From: Sisyra terminalis
Lineage: Eukaryota; Arthropoda; Insecta; Neuroptera; Sisyridae
Reading direction: 5' to 3'
Assembly: GCA_958496175.1 (NCBI GenBank)
Contig: OY292277.1
Location: 36,033,050 to 36,097,049 of the forward strand
Length of the DNA: 64,000 bases
The notes below the pieces were generated by a model. That model worked only from the letters and a program-made list of their open reading frames with translations, searched no databases and had not been told where the DNA came from. A program made the translations under genes and the position numbers. The stretch's first letter is position 1. Each line of letters begins with the position of its first letter. This document shows positions 46,926 to 57,262 of this stretch, in pieces.

Positions 46926-48885
46926 TAATATTTACTATTTTCACTATACTGCAGCACTTCATATATGAAGTGCTAATAATTAATAATTTATAATAATATA
47001 ATAATAACCCTATATATAGGGTCCAATAATGAATTTAAACCATTCAAAGACTCACTCAAAAACTGACAAAAATTCTATCAAAATTGGTACAGCGGTTAAA
47101 GAGGAGTTCAATGACATGCACACGCGCAACAAAAGTATACTTATAAAGATAAACAAAATATGGTTTTTAATATATGCTCTAGCTTCAAAAAAAAATCTGA
47201 AAAATGGTATTTTTAAGCCACAAAGGTGAAATAGTAAGGAATTCAACAAATATACTTCTACACTAATGTTTGGATTCAAAAGTTTTAATTTTGAAAAAGA
47301 CCGAAACTCAAAATTTGTACAACAGGTAGATGGTATATTTTTTCTTTGAAATTCTTTAAAAGGGTAAAAATATACTTTTACTACACAAAATTTTCACAGA
47401 TATTATTTAACTTGTGGTTTTATTTTCTTTCAGTAGTGGTATTTGAATGTACAAAATAGTTTTGCTAAAATAATTAGTCAAGTCTTGTAAAATATTTAAA
47501 AAATTAGTTTTAGAGCTTTGAGTATAACAAATATATTAAGTAAAGAATAACTCTGGACCAGTTATATATTTTTTGCATTTGGTATCTTTGGTATACTATA
47601 CCAAATACTTGAAATATATTCATTACTTTGCAATAAGACAAAATATATAATACAGCCCATATATGGTAAATGGAGGCGTAAAATTTCAATTACCAATTCT
47701 TTTAAAGACGAGAAGCACAAAAAAGGTAAAATTCATTATTAAAAAAACTTGTTAATAACCCATTAAGTAATTAAGAGAAAACGATCCTCGTAAAACGAAG
47801 AATCGTTTTATATATAATGGATGTTGAAGATGATGAACCCCTTCAGAGTATATGTAGGTATTCCCAACCATTTATATGTCATGACACAACAATTTTTTCT
47901 TTCGTTTTTACCACAAGTAGATATAAGTACTAAAAATATAAAAATCTGACCATATATAAACATCATAAATAACCTGTACTATAAACTAAGAACCAATACG
48001 TGAGAGGGTTGAAAAATTTTCAAAATTGAATTATTCTTTCCAAACATTTAACCACTTTAATATTGGAACAAGAAATAAATAAAAAACATTTGTGGGATTA
48101 AAAAAGGCAATTAATTCATAAAATTATTGTTTTTAAACCTTGCAAAAAGTAATCATGAATATATAAGACTATATGTCTATACCAAGAAAACGGTATAATT
48201 ACCAGCTGATCTCTACGGTAATTAAAATCTATGATTTATTTGCGCTAATGACTAATTTACAAATCACTCAAATATTTTTACATGCTGAAACGGGATCAAA
48301 AAAAGATAACCCCTTCCTTCGTTGCAGGGAAAAAACATATAATTAAATGCGTTTTAGGTGAAGAATGATTTTTATGTTTGAGAATATGAAAGCATTATCC
48401 GGTATTATGGGTTTTAAAAGTTTTCTTGAGTGGGTGATCGCTTGTATATATCTATTGTCTATGTCAGTGACGAAAGCAAACTATTTTGAAAAGTGGGTCA
48501 AATTGTTTTCCTTTTTTTAAAAAACATAATTTTTTTAACAATGAATACTTAATTGTTGACTACAAGAAGCTTTCGACACAGTACAGCTTTGGGCAATCTT
48601 CAAAACTTTAAAAAATACAAGAACCGACTAGGGGTATATCGACCTTCTTCTACCATTGGGGAGGTAACATTTTATTTTCAAAACGGAAAAAATACCGCTC
48701 TACAGGAGCGGGAAATTAATAATGGAGGGTCCATAGGTAATCTTCGAAGAAATCGACTAGGAATTCCTTAGTAATGTTTTGCTAACGATATACTCTTGAT
48801 GAGCATCAATTCAAAAGAACTCCAGCTAATTGTAATAAAACAACTAGTTCAACATCCTAATCAATCGGATTAATGATGAATGTAA
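46926..48885. other. Gene-free stretch
   Basis: AT-rich. TTTGGTATA-C-TATACCAAA near 47588-47607 is a small palindrome. A 72-codon ORF at 48553 has no recognised content but contains two similar segments (NRLGVYRP and NRLGIP), probably a short internal duplication. Confidence 0.45.
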
Positions 48886-49060
48886 AGCAGGCCATTCACG
48901 CTCCAACTTGCAATCCAACTAATGGTTCGACTTTCGAAGTTGAATCTAAAGTCGGACCGTGAATGGTGTTGTTGGAAGTTGGATGTCTAGCGGATCATTT
49001 AGGTGATCCAACTAGTAGTCCGACTAGTTGGATTACAAGTCGGAGCGTGAATGGCCTGCT
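48886..49060 (+). mobile_element. PIF/Harbinger MITE, copy 2
   Basis: Exactly 175 bp like copy 1, with ends AGCAGGCCATTCACGCTCCA and ...GGCCTGCT and perfect TAA duplications (48883-48885 and 49061-49063). The interior GTCGGACCGTGAATGGTGTT matches copy 1 with few changes. Confidence 0.9.
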
Positions 49061-49189
49061 TAAGAAAGATGGAAATAATGAGGAAATAATGCTCCTGATA
49101 CATTCAAATTGCGGTATGACTCTAAAACCAGGAAAGGGTTGAAAAGTGTGCATATTCTTAAATCTTTTAGTAAGGTTGGGCAAAAAAAA

Positions 49190-49320
49190 CAGCTGAAATT
49201 GGAGACGTGTTTGGAAAGTTTTTTTAAAAATTCAGGTTTCCAAAAATAAGAATATTCCGATAAGCCTGAAACGAGAAATATTTAATACATTCGTTAAAAG
49301 GTTGACAGAGAACAAAAAAA
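49190..49320 (+). pseudogene. Possible RTE-like reverse transcriptase scrap
   Basis: A plus-strand frame reads NKNIPISLKREIFNTFVKR, resembling the ...IPxxLKRKVFNxCVLP block of RTE reverse transcriptases, preceded by IGDVFGKFF in another frame. Only ~40 residues are recognisable, so the assignment is weak. Confidence 0.35.
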
Positions 49321-49398
49321 TGAAGAATGCTTGAACTATTAGAAAAGCCTGGATTGGGATTTGACTCAAGAATCATAAATTCATCATAATAAGCATAT

Positions 49399-49783
49399 TG
49401 TAACGTGACGTCTCAAAACTGTATTGAGATGGCGTTTCTTCGTTCTTTTAATTTCTTTTGAAAATAAATAATCACTTTCACACTTAACAATCACTTTTTT
49501 TATTACACTTGCATACACTTTTTATTACACAATTGCACTGAATTTCTATACAGAACTCTCTGATACAGAACTCTCCCTGGGTTTGAGCTAAGCGACTTAT
49601 ATACCCGCAACCAAACATCCTAGAATATACTCCAATATTCGCCAACGTTCCATCACCTACTGGATGTTTCCAGAACAATCTATATGTACATTCGCATTGG
49701 TGGGAGAGAGTTAGAAGTCGCTCAGCCAACCGCGTGCCGGCATGGCACAAAGAGAGAGACAGAGTTTGTCCTTTTTTGTCACA
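49399..49783 (-). mobile_element. Solo LTR
   Basis: On the minus strand the 385-bp unit begins TGTGACAAAAAAGGAC and ends GTCACGTTACA, i.e. TG...CA with short inverted termini TGTGAC/GTTACA. It has the LTR layout: a TATA box (TATATAAG, 49596-49603), then ACTCAGT-free leader, and AATAAA polyadenylation words near 49497 and 49521. No adjacent gag/pol or second LTR is present, so it is a solo LTR left by recombination. Flanks ATAT/ACAT give no clean duplication. Probably Gypsy-type, but the family is not certain. Confidence 0.7.
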
Positions 49784-49824
49784 ACATGTTATTTAAAGAT
49801 ATTACGAATTTTTAATGAATTTTA

Positions 49825-50022
49825 AGCAGGCCATTCACACTCCGACTTGCAGTGCAACTAGTCGGACTAATAGTTCAATCTTCTAGTTGGATCGCCTAAA
49901 TGATCCGACTATTCCGACTAGACATCAAACTTCCAACAACACCATTCACAGTCCGACTTTAGATCCAACTTCGAAAATCGGACCACAAGTTGGACTGCAA
50001 GTCAGAGCGTGAATAGCCTACT
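49825..50022 (-). mobile_element. PIF/Harbinger MITE, copy 3
   Basis: 198 bp, inverted relative to copies 1 and 2, flanked by perfect TTA (49822-49824 and 50023-50025). It starts AGCAGGCCATTCACACTCCG. More diverged, with ~23 bp extra sequence in the arms. Confidence 0.85.
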
Positions 50023-50133
50023 TTATGTATCCTGGAAGCTCTTATTATTATTGTTTATTAACTCCACCGTATTTATAAAATGGATCATAACAAGGATTAT
50101 TGTTGACAAAGTTAAAGCGATTGCTTATGAACG

Positions 50134-50168
50134 CCTGAGGAAGGCTCAATAATGGGGCCAAAACGTCG
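50134..50168 (+). ncRNA. Hammerhead-like two-stem motif, isolated copy
   Basis: CCTGAGGAA is followed by GGCTC, the 7-nt loop AATAATG, GGGCC and AAAACGTCG. GGCTC pairs with GGGCC through five pairs (one wobble). It has the same architecture as the motif in the 52.7 and 61.5 kb elements, with a different stem sequence. The expected GAAAC is AAAAC here, so the copy is decayed. Confidence 0.4.
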
Positions 50169-50175
50169 CGAATAA

Positions 50176-50619
50176 AAATCAAGTTTTAACTGCTTATTTT
50201 GATCCTAGTTCTCTGAGAATTTGTATTAAACTAAAAAGTATTGTTTTCCTTTGAAAAAAATAAATGCCGTGAAACAACATTCATAATCAAAAGTTTATGG
50301 AGATATATGGATAAATGGGTTAGGAAAAATGGAGGAGGCTAGTAGTATGGTATATACAGATGAAGTTGTGGATTTGAAATATTTTTACATAATAATAAAG
50401 GGTTGGTAAAGTGATTGCATTTTAATTGGCTAGTAAATGATTCTAAACGGAAAAACATTATTAGTTTAGAAGGATTACTCAAATTTATTCCAGGGGGTTT
50501 ATAGTACGAAGAGTTCTAAATAATTTTGTAATGAGTTTATTTGTATTACGTGTTACTTCGATTTATGTTTCTTGGAATAAATTTATGACTCTTATTTCCC
50601 TTACGTATTACGAGTATTT
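50176..50619. other. Gene-free stretch
   Basis: AT-rich with no feature recognised. Confidence 0.5.
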
Positions 50620-50980
50620 TTCTTGTGAGCTCTACCCATAGTTATTACATATTTCTTATTGTTACTTCAAAGAGATGTCTAGGGATTAGAAAGAGAATCT
50701 CTTCTGCTGAAGACAATAAGTTTAACTACGGCAATCATCTCAATGGTGTCTCACACCTGTGCCCCACGTCTGGCCGCCTCCCGCATCGTTGGCGCCACAA
50801 TCTCGATTGCATTCCAAAAATCTTTTCCTCATCTCACTCGATCCCTTAATTCTCAAAATTCCTCCATCATTCTTATCACCGTTTTGTCTCTTTCAAGTCG
50901 TTGTTAACATAACAACACCGTGTGAAATGGATCCGTTACGGTCGCCTCCGACCTACACAGGCATTTCTGATTATTACTGA
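50620..50980. promoter_or_regulatory. GC-richer island with T-box/E-box word
   Basis: TCACACCTGTG at 50751-50761 combines a T-box half-site (TCACACCT) and an E-box (CACCTG). The neighbourhood is pyrimidine-rich and GC-richer. The two overlapping ORFs (73-74 codons) show no domain. Regulatory function is inference. Confidence 0.25.
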
Positions 50981-51451
50981 TAGACACACGTAGGCCCTAT
51001 TTTGTTCACGATTTGACCCATAAGAAATTAAGTAAACCGCTTGAGGAGTCTTTGAAACAAAAAATTCGATTAGGTGTCAAAACCAACAGAACCTGTGAAA
51101 CTTATGAGACTAAACATCTATGTACTTAGGTATACTTTTTTTTGTGCTATTGAAAATATTTAAAGACCATATAATAAGAATGTTGACGTAGATGAAATTA
51201 AAGTTGGGAAACGAGCTTAATATGATCCACTTTGTTCTTTTTTTTTCTTTCAAATTATATTTTACCATTTCTAATCCTTTTATTAACAACCTTAGAGCAT
51301 TTAATTTTTTTTTTATACAGAAAAACTATATTAATACAGAGAATATTTGATCTAATGAAATAAGAACACGGTTCAAAAATTAATTATTTGCACAGTCACT
51401 AGTTTGTAGTTCCCCATTAATGAATAGATGCACACATTATTTAGCATAAGT
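50981..51451. other. Gene-free stretch
   Basis: AT-rich with no feature recognised. Confidence 0.5.
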
Positions 51452-52197
51452 AGAGGTATAAGCTTGGATCAGGAAGTTCGAAATTTGAGAACTGTTTCGA
51501 ATGGTTTCGTAATTATTCCTGTACGTATTGTTCACTCGAATGCAGTTTGTACGTAAATTTTGACATATGCCAGAAATGAAGAAGCGACGGTTATTTTCAA
51601 ATATATATATATATATATATATAACAGAACAAAAATTAAACAGTTCAATGTGACAATAAATATTACCTTAGTATATTTTTCATTTCGCAAATGTTTTGGA
51701 GTTTCCTTTCATTAATAATAATACATTACAGTTTTTCACAAGTGTTTTTCCCATAAAAAAGTAAACTTTATTTAGAAAATTTGGTTCAAGTCCATTTGAG
51801 CACACCCACAATCTGGCAACGTTGCATTTTCGACTTTGTTTTTAATTTAATTCGCGACTAAATCGGTCCATAATAACAATTTAGCTACAAAAGAGAGAAT
51901 TATACCATATTCGAGTTGAATTAACAAAAATATCGCCTATTGAATTAAAAACAAAGTTGAAAATGCAACTTTTCCAGATTGTGGGTGTGCTAAAATGTAC
52001 TTGAGCCGAAAATTTAATTTTACATATTACAATATAAATACTTTTTTGAAAATAACCGTCGCTTCTTTACTTCTAGCATATGTCAAAAGTTACGTACAAA
52101 TTGCATTTGAGTGAACAATACGTACAGGAATAATTACGAAACCATTCGAAACAGTTCTCAAATTTCGACGTTCCTGATCCAAGCTTATACCTAAGTA
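51452..52197. mobile_element. Large palindromic foldback element (~746 bp)
   Basis: Inverted arms run from the ends almost to the centre. Outer blocks are AGGTATAAGCTTGGATCAGG and its inverted copy CCTGATCCAAGCTTATACCT. Middle blocks are GAAGCGACGGTTATTTTCAA and TTGAAAATAACCGTCGCTTC. Inner blocks are GCACACCCACAATCTGG with CAACGTTGCATTTTC on the left and CCAGATTGTGGGTGTGC on the right. An (AT)n run interrupts the left arm at 51601-51621. No coding sequence. It resembles foldback elements. Boundaries are approximate. Confidence 0.8.
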
Positions 52198-52255
52198 GAT
52201 ATATTGTGTAGCACTTATATATTTTTCTAATATTTTAGTTTTTTATTAAAAAAAA

Positions 52256-52845
52256 AGTTAGGATGTGGTAGCCCGAATTGATCAATGTTTTCTTTTATTT
52301 ATTTTAATTTGCAACGCAATTCCGACTTCATCAGGCAACCTTCAAAATATTCATTGAAAACACATAGTCTCGTGATATAAATTACCACATCTGACATCTA
52401 GCAAATACAAATTGAAGTCTAAGATAAATACTGACATGTCCTTTCGTTTATCAATAATTATTTTTACCAAAATTCGTATAATTCATAGATACTAATACAA
52501 AAACCGCTTAGAAATTTGTTGATTAATTTTGGTAATTCATTGTTTATTTATCTATTTAGAAATATCTATGAATAATAAGAATTTTTGTATAAATTATTGT
52601 TGATAAACGAAAGGGCATATCAGTAATAACCTTAGACTCCAATTTATATTAGCTCGATGTGAGCTGTGATAATTTATATCACAAGACTATATCTTTTCAA
52701 TGAATATTATAAGGTTCCCTTGATGAAGTCGGTATTAGACTGACGAAACGTTACAAATTAAAATAAATAAAATAAAACATTGATAATTTGATTTACTACA
52801 TCCTGACTTATTTTTTTGATTATATATTAATTTAGATCTGAAACA
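52256..52845. mobile_element. Inverted-repeat element with hammerhead-like motif, copy 1
   Basis: The left arm begins GGATGTGGTAGCCCGAATTG and the right arm ends AATTTGATTTACTACATCC. Both contain TGTTTT(A/C)TTTTATTTATT-type sequence and then the motif region. After the right arm there is a non-inverted tail, ATTTAGATCTGAAACAATG, shared with the copy at 61240-61700. The left-arm motif has lost its GAAAC strand. The interior is AT-rich without ORFs. Tail plus arms suggest one retro-element-like family, possibly Penelope-related, but no protein supports this. Confidence 0.65.
52719..52753 (+). ncRNA. Hammerhead-like two-stem motif in element copy 1
   Basis: CTTGATGAA, stem GTCGG, loop TATTAGA, stem CTGAC, then GAAACGTTA. 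The inner stem pairs fully (one G-U). CUGANGA and GAAAC are the hammerhead ribozyme core strands, but an extra A separates CUGANGA from the helix and I find no third helix with a cleavage site, so catalysis is unproven. Confidence 0.45.
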
Positions 52846-53484
52846 ATGGACACTTTAGATTTGAAGAATTGTTATTTGACAATTCTTTTAAATAATTGTA
52901 AGGTATTGAAGAATCGACGAAAAAAGGACTATCATCGATACGCCGAGAAGACTACCTTACTAGATGAGTTATATTCTAAGAGAAAAAGAATTTATACTTG
53001 ATGTAGAAAGGAAATTGGAAGGCTCTAAGAAAAAAGGAAGAAAACGAATTAAAACCTTGAATTTATTTTAATGATGAATAGATTACCCAAATTTGAGCTC
53101 CTTTCCCAAGGATAAACGGGAAAAATGTAACTACGAAGTTAAATTTTATTATTATGTTTTGTTCTCATAGTTAAAAATAATAATATTTTATGGGTTGTTC
53201 TTCAATTGGACTTACACCACTTTAAAAAAACGGCTCATATTTTTATTTATTCAAATTTAGCTAAGGAGAGTTCTTGATGATCAAATAGCAGGAAGTTCCT
53301 CCATTGGGAGTGGTTTCTGCCACCAAATTGGATTATAGGACCTAATCACCAATTTAAAAAAAAAAGAAAAAAAAGTATCATGTATTACAAGATTGAAATA
53401 CCTTCATAAAACCTTAAGTACATTCTGAATATTCGCCCTGCTAGTAATAGAAAAGAAAACTATGATCTGGGTTTGTAATTGTAG
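52846..53484. other. Gene-free stretch
   Basis: AT-rich with no feature recognised. Confidence 0.5.
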
Positions 53485-53964
53485 CAGAGCTGTCAAAGAT
53501 ACTTTGAAAAAGTATACTTTGGGCATCTAGTTACTCTTAAAAAAAAGAAAGTTAAATTCTTATCTTCAGTTGATTTTAAGATACTTAAAAAGTTACTTTT
53601 TAGTTACTTTGTATATTAAGTATGTACTTTACTTTCTTAACTTAGAAAAAAGGAAAATATTTTTGTCTAATTCCCTGTAAACACAACACACTTAAAAAAA
53701 CGATCGATGATTAATGTAAGAGGTATAAATTGAATCTTATAGAAGAAAGCAAAATAAATATTTGCACCTAATCTCTTGGTTTCTCGACATCTAAGTTACT
53801 TTTCGGTATCTAAGATACTAAAGATACAAGATACAGTTCTTTTGAAAAAGTATCTAAAACACTAGTTACTTTTTCATAAAATTAAAGAAACTAAGATACA
53901 GTATAGATTTAGATATATCTGAGATACTTTAAAGTAACTAAGATACTTTTTTCCGACAATTCCG
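53485..53964 (+). mobile_element. hAT-type MITE family A, copy 3
   Basis: 480 bp, starting CAGAGCTGTCAAAGATACTT and ending in the decayed terminus CCGACAATTCCG. Flanks AATTGTAG and AATTGTGT agree at 6 of 8 bases. Same orientation as the 27990 copy. A SINE tail lies ~65 bp downstream. Confidence 0.8.
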
Positions 53965-54027
53965 AATTGTGTACATGTTTACTGTGGAAAAGCTCATTCC
54001 GTTCGGACTCCTTGTATCTATACTTCG

Positions 54028-54070
54028 CATTAAAAGCTTTGGCAGTAATAAAGCGACGATAATTTTTAAA
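54028..54070 (+). repeat. tRNA-derived SINE, tail fragment
   Basis: AAAGCTTTGGCAGTAATAAAG followed by CGACGATAATTTTT, read in two parts, matches the SINE 3' end only. Confidence 0.55.
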
Positions 54071-54499
54071 TTATTTCTTGGTGAAACTATCGAAGAGTTC
54101 AAAAGACGAAAAATTTCCGTTTTTTATTCTTTTTTGTGATTTTCTGGCTATTAACAATTTATGCAACTTATGATTAATAGATTTTTATTTATAATATAAA
54201 TAAACGTTTGTTTAAAGGTCTGTTGTTTCACATAAATTAGAGAGAAAATCGTTAATTAAGCGATAATTTTTACTATTTTATAAATTACGTAACATTAGTG
54301 AAATCGAACATTGTCCAAATATGTGCTATGTGAAAACACCAAAAATTCCCGATCGAGTTCTGGTCAAATTGAAATCAAAACGAAATGATCGTTGCCAAAC
54401 CAAACAAAAATGTCATTTTCGCCGTAACACAAACACATAAATTTTTATAGATTTTCTGAATCTGAATGCCAGTTATTATGTGTTGTATATACTCATATT
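54071..54499. other. Gene-free stretch
   Basis: AT-rich with no feature recognised. Confidence 0.5.
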
Positions 54500-54900
54500 A
54501 TCGTGTAGGTATAGAACTTACATTGTCGCCGTTTTTTTTCCTGTAAAATTTTGGCATGGTAAATAAGGCAGGCGTTTTTATGACCACAGCACAACTTAAT
54601 TTGCTTTGTTTGTTACGTGTTGAACTTGATGGTAAAACGAGCCATTTACAACACACGTATTTAACACAAACACTAATTACGGTCTTGATGTCTCGAAGGC
54701 GCTTTGCTGCAAAAAAAATAAGTAAAACACGAAGATTGGAAAAAAGTCTAAATAGGAGCGAAAACATTGGTTGACACAAATTGAAATTGCGAGCGCCTGA
54801 CCAGAACTCGTGTTAACCGTGACTACTCTGCGGCCAGGACCGGCTTTTGCAGAAAAATAACACCTTCGGCTAGAGTTTTGCCTCCATTCCGGTCTGGAAC
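54500..54900. promoter_or_regulatory. GC-richer patch with overlapping ORFs
   Basis: A 72-codon plus-strand frame from 54556 (starting MVNKAGVFMTTAQLNLL) and a 93-codon minus-strand frame overlap almost completely. Neither has a recognised domain, and each looks like the shadow of the other. The patch is less AT-rich than its surroundings. Function unknown. Confidence 0.2.
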
Positions 54901-54999
54901 AATTAATTAACTATTATTGCCTAGCTATTACCTTGTAGAACTCTAATTCTTTCAAAAGTTTACATTAAGAAGTTCTAATTATTAAGTTATTCGGAAAGT

Positions 55000-55730
55000 A
55001 TAAACAATGTAAAAAATCTTCTCTCTAAGACATTTCTCCAACCAACTAGAGCCTATCGTGCTGGATCACATGGAAATTCCGTGGAGTGAGAAAAAAACGC
55101 CTGTTAAATATTTGGGCATACTTCTGGACTCAAAATTAACATGGCAAAGCCACATCTCAAGTAAAATCAGAGAAGCCAACACCTATACCCACTATACCCA
55201 CTTATCAACAGAAGGTCTCGTCTAAGTATGGAATGTTCAATGATGATATACAAATCAGTTATTAGACCACTTTTCACATACTCTTGCGCAGTTTGGCTTC
55301 CATCCTCAAAAAAAAAACACAATGTCCTACAGGTGTTCCAAAATAAAGTCTTGAGAATCATCACTAAAGCTCCATGGTATGTAAGAAATAACCAAATTCA
55401 TCACAAAATGAACGTCCCATACATAAAAGACTTTCTAATCTAACTCACAAGGAATTTCCTTAACAGCCTAGAAAATTGTCCTTGTGCAGTAGAACTAGGC
55501 TTGGGGTAAACTATAAACCAAAGAAGGCTGAAGCAGAAACTCCCTCAAGAGCTCCAAGAAATAGCAGCTGCTTGACCACAAGATCAGGAACAATCAACAA
55601 ATAAAAAATATAAAAAAGACAGGGGAATGAAATTCGACTCCTCCAGCTACTTAAACGCCGCTAAAAATCAATTGCCTGCTATCACCACCATGATATAGCG
55701 ACATATCGCTGAACTGGTGCAAATTACATA
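55000..55730 (+). pseudogene. Jockey-clade LINE reverse transcriptase, C-terminal end
   Basis: One frame gives HFSNQLEPIVLDHMEIPWS, then KTPVKYLGILLDSKLTWQSH and SSKIREANT. After a frameshift a second frame gives IYKSVIRPLFTYSCAVWL, LQVFQNKVLRIITKAPWYVR and NNQIHHKMNVP. These are successive C-terminal blocks of Jockey reverse transcriptases (YLG-LD, RP-TY-W, NK-LR-I---PWYVRN). From about 55442 further Jockey-like words continue in another frame, then 3' UTR-like sequence. It is 5'-truncated and broken, so it is dead. Confidence 0.85.
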
Positions 55731-55754
55731 ATAGTCCACAAAAAAAAATTGATT

Positions 55755-55918
55755 GGCCTACTGGTGACCGAGTGGTCTAGGTAACCGCTCTAAACTAGTA
55801 AGTTTCGGGTTCGATCTTCATTTTGAGAAAATTTTTGATATTTCTCGATAACGGATTTTTATTAACCATAGAGACATTAATAACCTTAGTAGTTACAAAG
55901 CGACGGTAAATAACAATT
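55755..55918 (+). repeat. tRNA-derived SINE, best plus-strand copy
   Basis: A box TGACCGAGTGG at 55765-55775 and B box GGTTCGATCT at 55808-55817. Body TTGATATTTCTCGATAACGG and ATTTTTATTAACC. Tail GCGACGGTAAATAACAA followed by T and A-rich sequence. It lies just downstream of the Jockey remnant. Confidence 0.85.
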
Positions 55919-56076
55919 AAAAAAACTATATTCTTGGATTATATATTGTCCAATCAAGTTCAATACCTTTTGTCGTCATTTTGGAAGTAGGGTGATTCCG
56001 CATTACTAAAACTATTACTCTTTGATAACAAAAAAACCGATTCAGATGATTTTTTACCTCCTCATTGACGTAAAGG

Positions 56077-56510
56077 ATGTGCCACCTAAACAATTTTATA
56101 AAGACTGGAATCAATATTAATCCGAAGGTACCAGATCTGAAGAGTATGGTAGGTGTGGCATTACATCTCATTAAAGCTGCAAAAGCTTTTGGCGAGTTAC
56201 CAAATTTTTATGAGGTTTTTGAGACGGAAAAATCTTTGTCATGTATGGAGGCCAAAAATCTCCAAGATCAGTTTTTTGCCAGCGGTATCAGAGAACCAAA
56301 ATTTTTTGAGCGTGAAATCATATGACTGCCAAGAGGTGGCAGAAGATATTGGATCAAGAACGAAATAAATTTAAATTTTGCTGTTTTTATAATTGTCAAA
56401 GTTTTTCAAATACTTTAAATGAAATTGAATTTGAAATTGAGACTACTTTTAGTGAGAAACTTGAAAAATATTCGGAAAGTAATTTAAAAAAAAGGGGGGG
56501 GGGCGTTTAA
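56077..56510 (+). pseudogene. Unrecognised broken ORF, probably transposon-derived
   Basis: Frame one (56077-56325) reads LKSMVGVALHLIKAAKAFGE and later FFASGIREPKFFEREI, then stops. A second frame (56322-56510) overlaps and continues with MTAKRWQKILDQERNKF and EIEFEIETTFSEKLEKYSES. The lower AT content, charged helix-like composition and direct hand-over between frames suggest one former protein broken by a frameshift. I do not recognise the family. Possible sources are a DNA transposon or LINE ORF1. A poly-A/poly-G tract follows immediately. Confidence 0.4.
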
Positions 56511-57199
56511 CGTAATACTCAAAACATTGGTACCTACTATTGGGTACGAAACCCTCAGTGCATGAGTAAGACTGGCACTTGCCTATTTTTTTTGTTTTCG
56601 TTAATTCTAACCAAAATACCGATTATATATGTCACCTCTGGAAAAATCTTGATCTCTTTTACCAAAAAAAGGAAATAAATCAATAGTTCTTTGGATAAAG
56701 AAGTAGGTACCTACTACGCCTCCAAGCCCTAGCGGCAATATCACCGAATATAACCCACCATCTTCTGTGTTTCCACATTTTCAGGCTTTAATGGAGAGAT
56801 CTCCAACCATTTTGAGCCCAATTTAGGATGTTTATCGAGTGGTGGGTAATATTTATTTTTGTAGATATACCTAATTAACTTTTTACACGTTAGATAGGTT
56901 TCCCAAAAAAATCATATTAAAAAAGAATTAGATGTAAACAATATTAAAAAAAAAGTCTTGTTAAAGTTCACTTATGACTTTATTTCGTACTTAAGCAAAA
57001 GTTCTTGTTAAAACAAAACAATTCGTGGAAAAAGATAATTTTTCTTTTTTTCTTTTCTATTTAACTCTTCTTAAATCAAATTTGTGTATAAAGAGAATTA
57101 GGTGTACATTTATGGTTGACAAAGTGAAAATAATACAAGTTTAAAGTAAAAAAACTTCAAAAATGCTATCATACTAATCCAGCGAGAGGTACAGGGTAC
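56511..57199. other. Gene-free stretch
   Basis: Low-complexity AT sequence. A less AT-rich patch near 56710-56840 is unassigned. Confidence 0.45.
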
Positions 57200-57262
57200 A
57201 TGCAAAACGGTTTAAGGGTCCATTGGTACTGGTGCTTGTGAGTATAAGGTTAAGAACCGTTG
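57200..57262. mobile_element. hAT (Buster-like) terminus fragment
   Basis: The sequence ends AAGGTTAAGAACCGTTG. Its reverse complement, CAACGGTTCTTAACCTT, matches the terminus of the hAT transposon at 62015 (CAGTGGTTCTTAACCTT) at all but two positions. No opposite end was found. Confidence 0.5.

Noticed and set aside
49484..49750. 88-codon minus-strand ORF with many cysteines
   Set aside because: It lies entirely inside the solo LTR and overlaps its TATA box and polyadenylation region.
54556..54774. 72-codon gene on plus / 93-codon gene on minus
   Set aside because: The frames mirror each other and neither has a recognised domain or splice support.
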